From NCBI GenBank assembly GCA_963790875.1, contig CAWBQT010000016.1, forward strand, positions 558,001 through 622,000: a stretch of DNA of 64,000 nt. Direction: 5' to 3'. The notes under the pieces are model-generated. The model made no database searches. It was not told the DNA's origin and was given only the letters and a program-made list of their open reading frames with translations. Shown here piece after piece: positions 1-9,401 of this stretch. The translations under genes and the position numbers were made by a program. The stretch is from AP-15 sp963790875. GTDB lineage: Bacteria; Pseudomonadota; Alphaproteobacteria; ATCC43930; CGMCC-115725. Numbering within the stretch: the stretch's first letter is position 1; each line of letters begins with the position of its first letter.

Positions 1-1
1 A

Positions 2-2146
2 TTCACGATGATGATGACGATCGGACTCGTAATTCTTGTGATCTTTTTGTTTCTGCGGACCTTGTGGGCAACGATTATTCCTAGTCTAGCCGTACCACTG
101 TCCTTGCTGGCGACCTTTGCCATCATGTATGCAGTGGGCTACAGTCTCGACAACATCTCTTTGATGGCGCTGACGATCTCGGTCGGGTTCATCGTCGACG
201 ACGCTGTCGTGATGATCGAAAACATTGTCCGCTATATCGAGATGGGTGACCGGCCGTTCGAGGCGGCACTCAAGGGCGCCGGGCAGATCGGCTTTACGAT
301 CATTTCGATCACCTTTTCGCTGATCGCGGTTTTCATCCCGCTGTTGTTTATGGGCGGCATCATCGGTCGCCTCTTTCGTGAGTTCGCGGTCACGGTTTCG
401 GTCGCGGTGGTGGCCTCGGCGGCAATCTCGCTGACCCTGACGCCGGTTTTGTGCTCGTTGTTTCTGAAGGAGCAGGCGCTGCATCCGACCGGCTGGTTGA
501 ACCGGGCGCTCGAGGGCGGGTTCAATTGGATGCTGCGCGGATATGGGCGCGGCCTCGACTTTGTCTTTCGTCATCAGCTTCCGACATTTCTGTCGACTTT
601 GGCGCTGATCGTGCTGACCGGCTATCTCTATGCGGCTATACCGAAGGGCTTTTTCCCCGAACAGGACACTGGTTTTATTTTTGGTCAGGCCGACGCGCGC
701 GAAGACATCTCGTATTATGGCATGTCCGAACTGGTGCATAAAATCGTCGATATCGTGCGCCGGGATCCGGATGTTTCAGGCGTTTTCGCCTATACCGGTG
801 CCACCGCCTACAATCCAACCGAAAATACAGCGCGTGTCTTCATCCAACTAGTGCCGCACAACCAGCGTTCGCTGACCTCTAACCAGATAATCCAGCGCCT
901 GCGCCCGAAAGTGGCCGTTGTCCAGGGCCTTAAATTCTTTATGCAATCGGGGCAGGACATCAGCATCGGCGGGCGGCTCAGCCGTACTCTCTACCAATAT
1001 ACATTGACCGACACGGACCCGGACGAGCTCAATCATTGGGCGCCGATCCTCGAGCGGGGGATGAAGAAGCTTCCGGAATTGCAGGACGTCGCCTCCGACT
1101 TGCAGATCGCCGCGCCGCATATCGGCATTGAGATCGACCGCGATGCGGCTTCGCAACTCGGTATTTCGCCATCGCTGATTGACGCGACATTGTATGACGC
1201 ATTCGGCCAGCGACAAGTCGCCACGATGTACACCTCGAAGAACCAATACAAGGTGATCCTGGAGGTGCAGCCGCAGTTCCAGGATGATCCGACGGCGCTT
1301 GCGAAGATCTATGTTGCCGGGCCGAATGGCGTGCAGATCCCGCTCAGCGCCTTTGCCCATTTTGCGCCGAAAATCGAATCGCTGTCGGTCAATCACCAGG
1401 GACAGTTCCCGGCGGTGACATTGTCGTTCAATCTGGCGCCGGGCGTGGCGCTCGGCCAGGCGGTGGACAGGATCCAGGCGCTCACCGCGGAGTTGCGCAC
1501 GCCGGCGACGCTCGACGGGTCGTTTCAAGGGACGGCGCAGGCGTTCCAGGCTTCGCTATCCTCGACACCGCTGCTGGTCGCGGCCGCGATCCTTGTCGTC
1601 TACATCGTCCTGGGCGTGCTCTACGAGAGCTATATTCACCCGATCACGATCTTGTCCGCTCTGCCGTCGGCCGGCGTTGGCGCATTGCTGGCGCTGATGC
1701 TGCTGCATTATGATTTGAGCGTGATCGCTATGATCGGCATCATTCTGCTGATCGGCATCGTCAAAAAGAACGCGATCATGATGATCGACTTCGCGCTGCA
1801 GGCGGAGCGAATCGAGGGCAAGAGCCCGCGCGATGCGATTTATCAGGCGTGCCTCTTGCGGTTCCGGCCGATCATGATGACGACCTTTGCGGCGCTGCTC
1901 GGCAGCCTGCCGATCGCGTTGGGGCAGGGCGCGGGCTCGGAATTGCGCCGGCCGCTCGGCATCGCGATCGTCGGCGGGCTGCTCGTGTCGCAGTGGCTGA
2001 CCCTCTACACGACACCGATCATCTACCTCTACCTCGAGCGCTTTGCGCGCTGGCTCGGCCGCCCCTATCGGCCGTCGCGGGCGGCGGAAGCGCTGTCGGG
2101 CGGCGCCCATCAGGCGCTTACGCCGGGCCGGCAGGGCGCGGAATGA
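2..2146 (+). CDS. RND multidrug efflux permease, 5' end outside window
   Basis: This is the C-terminal 714 residues of an inner-membrane RND (HAE1 class) proton-drug antiporter, a family that pumps drugs out through a fusion protein and outer-membrane channel. The reading frame is open from the first bases, so the true start lies upstream. Visible are the TM4 segment with the proton-relay aspartates in VGFIVDDAVVMIENIV, the following TM5-6 block (LFMGGIIGRLFREF), a complete second porter domain and the last transmembrane cluster with GIVKKNAIMMIDFAL. The overall pattern is closest to the MdtB/MdtC type rather than AcrB. The stop overlaps the start of the MarR gene by four bases (ATGA), so the two are probably translationally coupled. 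The substrate cannot be inferred. Confidence 0.9.
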   Translation, partial: FTMMMTIGLVILVIFLFLRTLWATIIPSLAVPLSLLATFAIMYAVGYSLDNISLMALTISVGFIVDDAVVMIENIVRYIEMGDRPFEAALKGAGQIGFTIISITFSLIAVFIPLLFMGGIIGRLFREFAVTVSVAVVASAAISLTLTPVLCSLFLKEQALHPTGWLNRALEGGFNWMLRGYGRGLDFVFRHQLPTFLSTLALIVLTGYLYAAIPKGFFPEQDTGFIFGQADAREDISYYGMSELVHKIVDIVRRDPDVSGVFAYTGATAYNPTENTARVFIQLVPHNQRSLTSNQIIQRLRPKVAVVQGLKFFMQSGQDISIGGRLSRTLYQYTLTDTDPDELNHWAPILERGMKKLPELQDVASDLQIAAPHIGIEIDRDAASQLGISPSLIDATLYDAFGQRQVATMYTSKNQYKVILEVQPQFQDDPTALAKIYVAGPNGVQIPLSAFAHFAPKIESLSVNHQGQFPAVTLSFNLAPGVALGQAVDRIQALTAELRTPATLDGSFQGTAQAFQASLSSTPLLVAAAILVVYIVLGVLYESYIHPITILSALPSAGVGALLALMLLHYDLSVIAMIGIILLIGIVKKNAIMMIDFALQAERIEGKSPRDAIYQACLLRFRPIMMTTFAALLGSLPIALGQGAGSELRRPLGIAIVGGLLVSQWLTLYTTPIIYLYLERFARWLGRPYRPSRAAEALSGGAHQALTPGRQGAE

Positions 2147-2703
2147 CGACGATGCGTCGCGACCTTATTACGCCGCCGCGCGCCAAAGGCGAGCGGGAGT
2201 CGGCCGACCGCAGCTTCGGCTTCCTGGTGCACGATGTTTCTCGCCTCGTCAAACGCCGCTTCGACAGGCGGGCGCGGCAGACCGGCCTGCCGATCACCCG
2301 CCGCCAGGCGGCGGTCGTGCTCTACGTCGCGCGGCATGAAGGCGTGAGCCAAGCCGAGGTCGCGAACTGGCTCGATATCGAGCCGATCGCGCTGGTGCGC
2401 ATGCTCGACAAGCTGCACGAGGAAGGGCTTGTCGAGCGGCGCGCGCATCCGACCGATCGCCGGGTGCGCACCCTGTGGCTGGCACCGGGTGCGGTCCCCG
2501 TGGTCGAGCGCATCCTCGACGTCAATCAGGCAATTCGCGATGAAGCTTTCGCGGGCGCGGCGCCGGGGGCGCGCGACGCGTTGATCGAGGCGTTGACCGG
2601 CATCAAAGAAAACCTGATGCGCGAGGAGGAAGCGGTCGAGGACGGCGCCGCCCTCGCGTCAGAGCCGACCGACGAAGCGATGCCCGATCGGGCGGCGCAA
2701 TAG
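2143..2703 (+). CDS. MarR-family transcriptional regulator
   Basis: A 186-residue MarR-type winged-helix regulator, expected to bind DNA as a dimer and usually to repress an efflux or stress operon. The ATG at 2143 overlaps the permease stop (ATGA), which supports this start over in-frame codons further upstream. The helix-turn-helix region reads GVSQAEVANWLDIEPIALVR, followed by the wing HPTDRRVRTLWL, both typical of MarR/SlyA members. The acidic C-terminal tail (from about residue 160) is not part of the conserved fold. Coupling to the RND permease suggests local control of that pump; the ligand is unknown. Confidence 0.88.
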   Translation: MTTMRRDLITPPRAKGERESADRSFGFLVHDVSRLVKRRFDRRARQTGLPITRRQAAVVLYVARHEGVSQAEVANWLDIEPIALVRMLDKLHEEGLVERRAHPTDRRVRTLWLAPGAVPVVERILDVNQAIRDEAFAGAAPGARDALIEALTGIKENLMREEEAVEDGAALASEPTDEAMPDRAAQ

Positions 2704-3142
2704 CCGCCACCCGCCCGTGACGCGCGTCAGCCTGATTGTGGGGCGGTTACCCAGTATCTCGATTACCGGGGGAGTAGGGGATGGCGTGTACGCCGCCTTT
2801 TGAGGCTGTCAGAAATCCCCTCTATGCAGCGGCAAGCCCTTGGCTCGTTTGGCGGGGCCGTGGGATCTTGATTTCGAACGGATCATGAACACATAATCAT
2901 TGTAAGCTAACTCGTGGTCCAAAGGTCGCATATGACGGAAGCTGTTGCCGAGCCGCTTGGATCCATCCGGCTAGCCGCTGTTTCCGAATCACAGAATCAA
3001 GTACAATCAAATACTTGATCCTGATCTCTCTTTGCCTCGCGCGCGGGGCGCGTGAGAGAAAATAGGATGGGGCAAGTGCCTCTGGGGAGTTCCGGGCGCG
3101 CGCGATTCTCGATCGCGAAAAACTCGCGGCAGCAACGGAGCC
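2704..3142. other. intergenic region without a supported gene
   Basis: About 440 bases between the MarR gene and a MarR remnant. Open frames here lack family features. The only clear structure is the inverted repeat at 2996-3019, listed separately. Base composition dips toward AT around 2885-2930 and 2990-3020, which would suit regulatory DNA, but no confident promoter was found. Confidence 0.5.
2996..3019. promoter_or_regulatory. 8-bp perfect inverted repeat, possible operator
   Basis: ATCAAGTA at 2996-3003 and TACTTGAT at 3012-3019 are exact reverse complements separated by eight AT-rich bases. The arm and spacer size fit a dimeric regulator site of the MarR or TetR kind. There is no T-tract after it, so an intrinsic terminator is less likely. 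It lies beyond the 3' end of the MarR remnant, so the regulator that would use it is not evident. Confidence 0.35.
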
Positions 3143-3475
3143 TCACCCCTCGTCGGCGGGCACCAGCCCGCTCTTGACGAGGCTGTGCAACAGCCCGCGC
3201 ATTTCCGCCGCGGGTTTCGCGCCAAAGCCGGCTTCGAAGCCCCGCTGCGCCGCGATCCAGGCCGGTCTTGCCGCATCGAGCCGGGATTCGCCTGCGGCGG
3301 TCAGGCGCAACTCCTTCTCCGCCGGTCCGACCGAGCCGGCGTGATCGTGATGAACCCGATCGCGTTCGAGCGACAGAATGTTGCGGCCGAGGGTGGTCCG
3401 ATCCATGACCAGTCGGGCGGCGAGAGCATTGATCGCCCGACGCTCGCGCTTGTCCCGCGCCTTGCCGCGCCGAGC
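3143..3475 (-). pseudogene. MarR-family regulator remnant
   Basis: The leftward frame ending at 3143 encodes a recognisable MarR recognition helix (AINALAARLVMDRTTLGRN) and the C-terminal dimerisation stretch (ELRLTAAGESRLDAARPAW). A stop codon lies only about 20 codons upstream of the helix, so the N-terminal third of the family (about 50 residues) is missing. The wing region between LERD and ELRLTAAG reads RVHHDHAGSVGPAEK and is degenerate. It is best read as a decayed gene whose 5' side has been replaced by the DNA in front of ahcY. It is unlikely to bind DNA. Confidence 0.6.
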
Positions 3476-3534
3476 GTGCCGCTGCTATATGCCGGTCTGC
3501 CGTCAGGTCGTGGCGCTGCCCAGGAGAGCCGTCC

Positions 3535-4845
3535 ATGGTTGAGTTTACCGATTGCAAGGTTGCCGACATCGCACTTGCTGATTGGGGTCGTCGAGAAATC
3601 GCGATCGCCGAAACCGAGATGCCGGGGCTGATGGCGCTGCGCGCGGAGTTCGGTTCGACGAAGCCGCTCAAGGGGGCGAGGGTCGTCGGCTGCCTGCACA
3701 TGACGATCCAGACGGCGGTGCTGATCGAAACCCTGCTCGAACTCGGCGCGACGGTACGGTGGAGCTCCTGCAACATCTTCTCGACCCAGGATCATGCGGC
3801 AGCGGCGATTGCGGCGCGCCATATCCCGGTCTTTGCCTGGAAGGGCGAGACCGAGGAGGAATACGAATGGTGCATTGAGCAGACCCTGCGCGGGCCGGCC
3901 GAGGGTCCCTTTGTCGGCTGGACGCCGAACATGGTCCTCGACGACGGTGGCGACGCGACCAAGATCCTCCATGAAAAATACCCGGAGCTGTTACGCGGTA
4001 TCCGCGGCATTTCCGAGGAGACGACGACCGGCGTGAACCGGCTCTATGACATGATGCGACGGGGGGTGCTCGAGGCGCCGGCGATCAACGTCAACGACAG
4101 CGTCACCAAGTCGAAATTCGATAACCTCTACGGTTGCCGGGAGAGCCTCGTCGACGGCATCAAACGGGCGACCGACGTGATGCTGGCCGGCAAGCTGGCG
4201 GTCGTCTGCGGCTTTGGCAATGTCGGCAAGGGTTCCGCGGCGAGCCTCAGGAGCCAGGGCGCCCGGGTCATCGTCACCGAGATCGATCCGATCTGCGCGC
4301 TGCAGGCGGCGATGGAAGGCTATCAGGTCACGACGATGGAAAAGGCGGCGCCGCTCGGCGACATCTTCGTCACCGCGACCGGCGACATCGACGTGATCAC
4401 GATCGACCACATGCGGCAGATGAAAGACCGCGCAATCGTCTGCAACATCGGTCACTTCGACAGCGAGATCCAGATCGACGCCTTGCGCAATTACCCCTGG
4501 GAGGAGGTCAAGCCGCAGGTCGACGAAGTCGTTTTTCCCGATGGCAAGCGACTGATCGTGCTCGCCAAAGGGCGGCTCGTCAATCTCGGCTGCGCGACCG
4601 GTCATCCAAGTTTCGTCATGAGCGCCTCCTTCACCAATCAGGTGCTGGCGCAGATCGAATTGTGGACCAACCACGGCCAATACGAGAACAAGGTTTATGT
4701 GCTTCCGAAACATCTGGACGAGAGAGTGGCGGCGCTGCACCTTGAAAAGCTCGGCGTCGAGCTGACCAAGCTGACCTCGGCGCAGGCGGCTTATCTCGGC
4801 CTTGCCGGCTCCGGTCCGTTCAAACCGGAGCACTATCGCTATTGA
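3535..4845 (+). CDS. ahcY: Adenosylhomocysteinase (SAH hydrolase)
   Basis: A 436-residue NAD-dependent enzyme that splits S-adenosylhomocysteine into adenosine and homocysteine, relieving product inhibition of methyltransferases and feeding MetH. The N-terminus (KVADIALADWGRREIAIAE) and C-terminus (GPFKPEHYRY) are canonical and the length is normal. The NAD-binding glycine motif GFGNVGKGS lies near residues 225-233. The start at 3535 is preceded by the Shine-Dalgarno-like AGGAG about 8 bases upstream. The gene heads the conserved alphaproteobacterial block that continues into the divL-like kinase and tsaE. No SAH riboswitch was recognised in the short leader. Confidence 0.97.
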   Translation: MVEFTDCKVADIALADWGRREIAIAETEMPGLMALRAEFGSTKPLKGARVVGCLHMTIQTAVLIETLLELGATVRWSSCNIFSTQDHAAAAIAARHIPVFAWKGETEEEYEWCIEQTLRGPAEGPFVGWTPNMVLDDGGDATKILHEKYPELLRGIRGISEETTTGVNRLYDMMRRGVLEAPAINVNDSVTKSKFDNLYGCRESLVDGIKRATDVMLAGKLAVVCGFGNVGKGSAASLRSQGARVIVTEIDPICALQAAMEGYQVTTMEKAAPLGDIFVTATGDIDVITIDHMRQMKDRAIVCNIGHFDSEIQIDALRNYPWEEVKPQVDEVVFPDGKRLIVLAKGRLVNLGCATGHPSFVMSASFTNQVLAQIELWTNHGQYENKVYVLPKHLDERVAALHLEKLGVELTKLTSAQAAYLGLAGSGPFKPEHYRY

Positions 4846-4995
4846 CGGCCGGCTGGCGACTGGACAGAACAACTTTGAGATAGTTTTTTTGGTTGTACAA
4901 ACTCGCCATGATCGATAAAGTTCCCGTTTAAGGTGCAGTGAGCGGGCTCGGCGTCAGCAATGCCCGCTTGTGGCGCGAAACGGGGTCTTACGGTG

Positions 4996-7350
4996 ATGGA
5001 ATACGCCAGCGCGCTCCTTATGCTCGGCGTGTCGGGGTTGTTCGCCGGTCTGTGGTTGCGATCACGGGCGACGATACGCGCGGTGATGGTCCGATGCGAC
5101 AGGGTCGAGCGCGATCGGGATGAATTGCGGGCGGCGCTCGACACTTTGCCGATCTCGGTGTTTCGCTTCGCGGCCGCCGCGAACGGCGGCGTCATGCCGG
5201 CCGGCTACGCGGAATTTCTCGATAGGCTCGTCCCCGACGATGCCTCCCGGCTCGACGCGGCGCGGCGCGCATTGCCAGACGACGCCGCCGGCTTCACGCT
5301 GTCGCTTGCGGCCCTCGACGGGACGGACTGGACCATCGAAGGCCGGTGCGCCGCCGGCGGCGAGCGTATTTTGTGGTTGCTCGATGGGTCGACGGCAATC
5401 GCGCGCCGGGAACGCGATGCGGCGGTCGAACGGGCGGCGGGGCTGCGCGAGTTGATCGATGCGATCCCGGTGCCGGCATGGCGCCGCGACGCCGAAGGCG
5501 CGATCGTCGAAGGCAATCTTGCCTATGCGTCGGCGCTGGGCCTGACCGGTGATGCCCTGCCGGCACAACTCCCGGCGCTGGCGCCCTGGCACAGCGACCT
5601 GACAACGGGGGCAGCTGAAGACAGAGCCGAACGGCAAAGGCTCGGTCATGTCGTGATCGGGGGCACCCGGCGCCTGATCCAGATCACCGAAATGAAACAC
5701 AGTCACGCCGGCGTCATCGGTTTTGCCATCGACCGAACCGATGTCGAATCGGCGCAAAACGAGATGTTGCGCCATATCGATGCGCATGGCGAGGTGCTCG
5801 AAGGGATTCATGCGGGAGTCGCGATCTATGGCGCCGACCGGCGCCTCAAATATTTCAACGCGGCGTTTGCCACCCTCTGGGGAATGAACGAGGACTGGCT
5901 CGCCGGCGAGCCGACGCTTGGCGAAGTTCTGGAATGGTTGCGCGAACGACGCAAAATTCCGGAACGCACCGATTTCCGTGCCTACAAGTGCCAGCACCTT
6001 GAAATGTTCACCGGTCTGATTGAGCCGTGGCGCGAAATGATGCACCTTCCGGACGGACGCACCTTGCAGCTGTCGGTATCGCCGCATCCGCTGGCCGGTC
6101 TGGTTTTTCTCTATGAGGATGTGACCGACTATCTGGCTCTCGAATGCTCGTTCAACACTTTGGCGCAGGTGCAGCGTGCGACGCTCGACCATCTGTTCGA
6201 GGGCATCGCGGTGTTCGGCGCCGATGGCCGACTGAAGCTGCACAATCCCGCCTATCGGACAATTTGGGAATTATCCGAAGAGGATCTCGCAGGCGAACCG
6301 CATGTCGCGCAAATCGTCGAGAAAATCCGGCCGCTGCTCGACGACGGCGGGGATTGGAGCGCGACCAAAGAGGCGGTCATCGACAAAATTGCGGCGCAGG
6401 TGCCGGCGAGCGGCCTTCTCCATCGGTGCGACGGGTCGCTGCTGCAGGCAGCCATCGTGCCGCTGCCCGATGGCGAAGTGCTGCTGACTTACCTCGATGT
6501 CAGCGACACGGCCCGGGTCGAACAGGCGCTGCGCGAAAAGAACGAGGCTCTCGAAACTGCCGATCGTCTGAAAAGCGAGTTCATCGCCAACGTGTCTTAC
6601 GAGCTTCGCACCCCGCTCAACGTCGTCACCGGCTTCGCCCAAATCCTGACCAACCAATATTTCGGGTCGCTGAACCCGCGCCAGCTCGATTACAGCCGCG
6701 GCATTCTCGATAGCGGGCAGCAATTGGCGGCGTTGATCAGCGACATTCTCGATCTCGCGACCATCGAGGCCGGGTATATGGTATTGCAAAAGAACCGCGT
6801 CGATGTCGCCCGAACGCTGCAGGCGGTGAGGACCCTCACCGAGGAGCGGGCACGAAGCGAGGGTCTGAATTTCACGCTCTCCTACTCTCCCGAGGTCGGA
6901 ACGATCGAGGCGGATGAGCGGCGGCTCAAGCAGGCCCTTTTCAACCTCGTCTCGAACGCGATGAAGTTTACCCCGCCGGGCGGTACCGTCACGATCGAAG
7001 CCGAACGCCGAGGCGGTGATCTGCTGCTGAGCGTTGCCGATACCGGGATCGGCATCGCGCCGGTGGATCAGGCACGGGTCTTCGAGAAATTCGAGCGCGG
7101 CGCACGCCAGACGGGGGCGGGGCTCGGGCTGTCGCTGGTGAAAAAGCTGATCGAACTGCACGGCGGCACCGTTGACATCAAATCGGAGCCGGAACACGGC
7201 ACTCGCATCCTCTGCCGGTTGCCCGTCAGCCGGCGCTCTCGACGCAAGCGCGCCGCTTACGGTATGGATCGGGGACAGACCGAGACCCTGGAAGCGGCCG
7301 TGCCGCGTTTGCGCAAGACGCCGCTGGCGGCGACCAATTCGCGGCCGTAA
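4996..7350 (+). CDS. divL: DivL-like PAS sensor kinase homologue with Tyr in place of the phospho-His
   Basis: The protein has 784 residues from the ATG at 4996. It shows an N-terminal membrane segment (about residues 6-24), an early PAS-like region and three clear PAS domains (starting near residues 150, 265 and 395), a HisKA-like dimerisation domain and a HATPase_c domain with N-box NLVSNAMKF, G1 ADTGIGIA and G2 GAGLGLSLVKKL. The H-box reads FIANVSYELRTPLN: codon TAC at 6598-6600 puts Tyr535 where other kinases have the phosphorylated His. Caulobacter DivL has the same substitution (Tyr550) and architecture, and controls CckA and CtrA activity in the cell cycle. The ahcY-HK-tsaE order supports orthology. 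An in-frame start at 4960 is possible but adds only non-conserved residues. Confidence 0.88.
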   Translation: MEYASALLMLGVSGLFAGLWLRSRATIRAVMVRCDRVERDRDELRAALDTLPISVFRFAAAANGGVMPAGYAEFLDRLVPDDASRLDAARRALPDDAAGFTLSLAALDGTDWTIEGRCAAGGERILWLLDGSTAIARRERDAAVERAAGLRELIDAIPVPAWRRDAEGAIVEGNLAYASALGLTGDALPAQLPALAPWHSDLTTGAAEDRAERQRLGHVVIGGTRRLIQITEMKHSHAGVIGFAIDRTDVESAQNEMLRHIDAHGEVLEGIHAGVAIYGADRRLKYFNAAFATLWGMNEDWLAGEPTLGEVLEWLRERRKIPERTDFRAYKCQHLEMFTGLIEPWREMMHLPDGRTLQLSVSPHPLAGLVFLYEDVTDYLALECSFNTLAQVQRATLDHLFEGIAVFGADGRLKLHNPAYRTIWELSEEDLAGEPHVAQIVEKIRPLLDDGGDWSATKEAVIDKIAAQVPASGLLHRCDGSLLQAAIVPLPDGEVLLTYLDVSDTARVEQALREKNEALETADRLKSEFIANVSYELRTPLNVVTGFAQILTNQYFGSLNPRQLDYSRGILDSGQQLAALISDILDLATIEAGYMVLQKNRVDVARTLQAVRTLTEERARSEGLNFTLSYSPEVGTIEADERRLKQALFNLVSNAMKFTPPGGTVTIEAERRGGDLLLSVADTGIGIAPVDQARVFEKFERGARQTGAGLGLSLVKKLIELHGGTVDIKSEPEHGTRILCRLPVSRRSRRKRAAYGMDRGQTETLEAAVPRLRKTPLAATNSRP

Positions 7351-7846
7351 TCCGATTGTTTCCGGCGCGCGACGTCAATCCTCCCCGCGACCCCGCGAGC
7401 GAGACTGTCGGAAAATATCGCGGCGACGGCGGTCGTTCCTTTTTCATCTTCTTCCCCGGCCAATGCCGAGACCGTCTCGCCGCGGAGCGGGCAGTCATCG
7501 CTTAATAATATATAGTAATTATATAAAAAATCCGGCGCGTCGTAGAAATGACTCCGGGCTTCTTCGGGGAGAGCGATCAGAGAAATCCAGCCGCGTGAGG
7601 CTTAGGATTACTGGCTCGCGCGCGGGAACGACGGAAAAGGACTTGACCGGACGCGAGCTGAATTTCCGGACGGCGGCGATCGTGGGGCGACGGGGATGGG
7701 CAATCGGATTTAGCCGCCTTCCCCGGGATGACCAGGGTTATGGCCGTTGCCGTTTGGCGCGATTGACGAATTAAGGACGCGCGCTGGTGATCGCTTCTGG
7801 CAAGGATCTATTGCACGCGATCACCCGCAGGCTTTAGAACGCGACC
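7351..7846. other. intergenic region with an AT-rich core
   Basis: About 500 bases between the divL-like gene and tsaE. No coding frame has family features. A stretch at roughly 7500-7532 is almost pure A/T inside otherwise GC-rich DNA, a plausible site for the promoter of the tsaE-amgK-murU-addBA run, but no precise -35/-10 pair is claimed. No tRNA or hairpin terminator was recognised. Confidence 0.4.
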
Positions 7847-8311
7847 GTGAACATAACCGTCGAATTGCCAGACGAAGCCGGGACCGTTGCCCTGGCTGCG
7901 GCTGTCGCCGCAATGGCCGGATGCGGCGATGTGATTGCCTTGAAAGGGGAGCTTGGCGTCGGCAAGACGACCCTCGCCCGTGCTTTCCTTCGGGCCCGCG
8001 GCATCTGTGGTGACGTGCCGAGCCCGACCTTCACGCTGGTGCAGCTGTACGATGCCGGCGGGACAACGATTTGGCATTTTGACCTCTATCGCTTGCAATC
8101 GCCGCAGGAAGCTTGGGAACTCGGGATCGAGGAGGCTTTTACCGACGGCATTTCGCTGATCGAATGGCCCGAACGACTTGGTCCTTTATTGCCGAACGGA
8201 CGCCTCGAAATCGAATTGGTCTTTGCCGCGCGGCCGGATGCGCGGCGCGGCTTTCTTTTCGGCGGCGCCGCGTGGCAAAGCCGGTTGCTCCAGATCGCCG
8301 CCGATGTCTGA
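7847..8311 (+). CDS. tsaE: tRNA t6A biosynthesis ATPase TsaE
   Basis: A 154-residue P-loop ATPase of the TsaE (YjeE) family, which works with TsaB, TsaC and TsaD to add threonylcarbamoyl to A37 of ANN-decoding tRNAs. The Walker A motif GELGVGKTT lies at about residues 34-42, followed by the family motif VPSPTFTLVQLY and HFDLYRLQSPQEAWELGIEE. The length is typical. The 3' end overlaps the start of amgK by eight bases, indicating an operon. It is normally essential or near-essential in bacteria. Confidence 0.95.
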   Translation: MNITVELPDEAGTVALAAAVAAMAGCGDVIALKGELGVGKTTLARAFLRARGICGDVPSPTFTLVQLYDAGGTTIWHFDLYRLQSPQEAWELGIEEAFTDGISLIEWPERLGPLLPNGRLEIELVFAARPDARRGFLFGGAAWQSRLLQIAADV

Positions 8312-9401
8312 TCGACAAGGCTCTGCAGGGGGTCATCTCGTTCACGCGAAAGGCGCAATCTCGTCTCCGTCGGACCCGCCCGTTCCGTCGCGACAAGCAG
8401 CTCTTTCCGCCTTCCTCGCCAGCCGCGGCTGGGGCGGTCGAGCGCCAGTACCGCTGGCGGCGGATGCCTCCTTTCGCTCCTATTACCGCGTTCGCAATGG
8501 CCGCAAGCGCGCCGTCGTCATGGACGCGCCGCCGGCAAAGGAAGACGTCGCCGCGTTTGCCGTGGTCGCGACGCTGTTATGCGATCTCGGGCTCAGCGCG
8601 CCAAGGATATTGGCCGCGGATCACACGCGCGGCTTTCTCTTGCTCGAGGACTTCGGCGACCAGACCTACAACAGACTGCTCGCCGACGGCGGCGACGAAC
8701 ACGCGCTTTACGGGCTGGCAATCGATACGTTGGTGACATTACAGCAGGCGGTCGCCGCCGGCGGCCCGCCGGACCTGCCGCGCTATGACGAAAGGCTGTT
8801 GCTGGACGAAGCCGTCCTCCTCGTCGATTGGTACCTGCCCGCCGTCCGAGGCGCGCCTGTCGACAGTCGGTGGCGCGCGGAATATCTGAAATTATGGGGC
8901 GAGGTGCTGGCGCCGGCCATTGCCCCGTTCAAACCAACGCTCGTTTTACGAGATTTTCATATCGATAACCTCGTTTTTTTGCGCAGACGCGTGGGCGTGC
9001 GCCGATGTGGTCTGCTCGACTTTCAGGATGCCGTATGCGGACCGCCGAGTTATGACCTCGTTTCATTGATCGCCGATGCGAGGCGTGACGTTTCCGAGGA
9101 GCTGGCGCAGGCGATGACCGAGCGTTATCTTGCGGCCTTCCCGCATTTCGATCGCCTTGCCTTTTCGCGTTCGGCCGCGATATTGGCTGCCCAGCGCAAT
9201 TGCAAGATAATTGGCATCTTCACGCGGCTATGGCGGCGCGACGGCAAGCCCGATTATCTGCGGCATGTGCCGCGTCTCTGGCGCCTTGTCGAGCGCGACC
9301 TGCGCCATCCAGCCCTGGCACCCATCAAAGATTGGCTCGAGCATCATCTGCCGTCCGGCATCAGGCGCGTGCCCGATCCAAATTGCCCGGACCGGCCATG
9401 A
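8304..9401 (+). CDS. amgK: AmgK-type amino-sugar kinase (APH fold)
   Basis: A 365-residue aminoglycoside-phosphotransferase-fold kinase. The Brenner motif LRDFHIDNLVF and the metal-binding LLDFQDA are intact, and an N-terminal substrate lobe with ADASFRSYYRV precedes them. In Pseudomonas and Caulobacter AmgK phosphorylates N-acetylmuramate and N-acetylglucosamine at the anomeric position, and MurU then makes UDP-MurNAc, recycling the cell wall without the fosfomycin-sensitive MurA step. The gene is directly followed by a MurU-type gene with an ATGA overlap, which supports this role over drug resistance. The start at 8304 overlaps the tsaE end. Confidence 0.82.
   Translation: MSDRQGSAGGHLVHAKGAISSPSDPPVPSRQAALSAFLASRGWGGRAPVPLAADASFRSYYRVRNGRKRAVVMDAPPAKEDVAAFAVVATLLCDLGLSAPRILAADHTRGFLLLEDFGDQTYNRLLADGGDEHALYGLAIDTLVTLQQAVAAGGPPDLPRYDERLLLDEAVLLVDWYLPAVRGAPVDSRWRAEYLKLWGEVLAPAIAPFKPTLVLRDFHIDNLVFLRRRVGVRRCGLLDFQDAVCGPPSYDLVSLIADARRDVSEELAQAMTERYLAAFPHFDRLAFSRSAAILAAQRNCKIIGIFTRLWRRDGKPDYLRHVPRLWRLVERDLRHPALAPIKDWLEHHLPSGIRRVPDPNCPDRP

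Noticed and set aside
3301..5195. Long open frames opposite ahcY and the divL-like gene
   Set aside because: They are the antisense of conserved genes in GC-rich DNA and carry no domain signatures.
8304..9401. Aminoglycoside resistance phosphotransferase
   Set aside because: The fold is shared, but the conserved neighbourhood with murU, tsaE and addB fits AmgK and not a resistance cassette.
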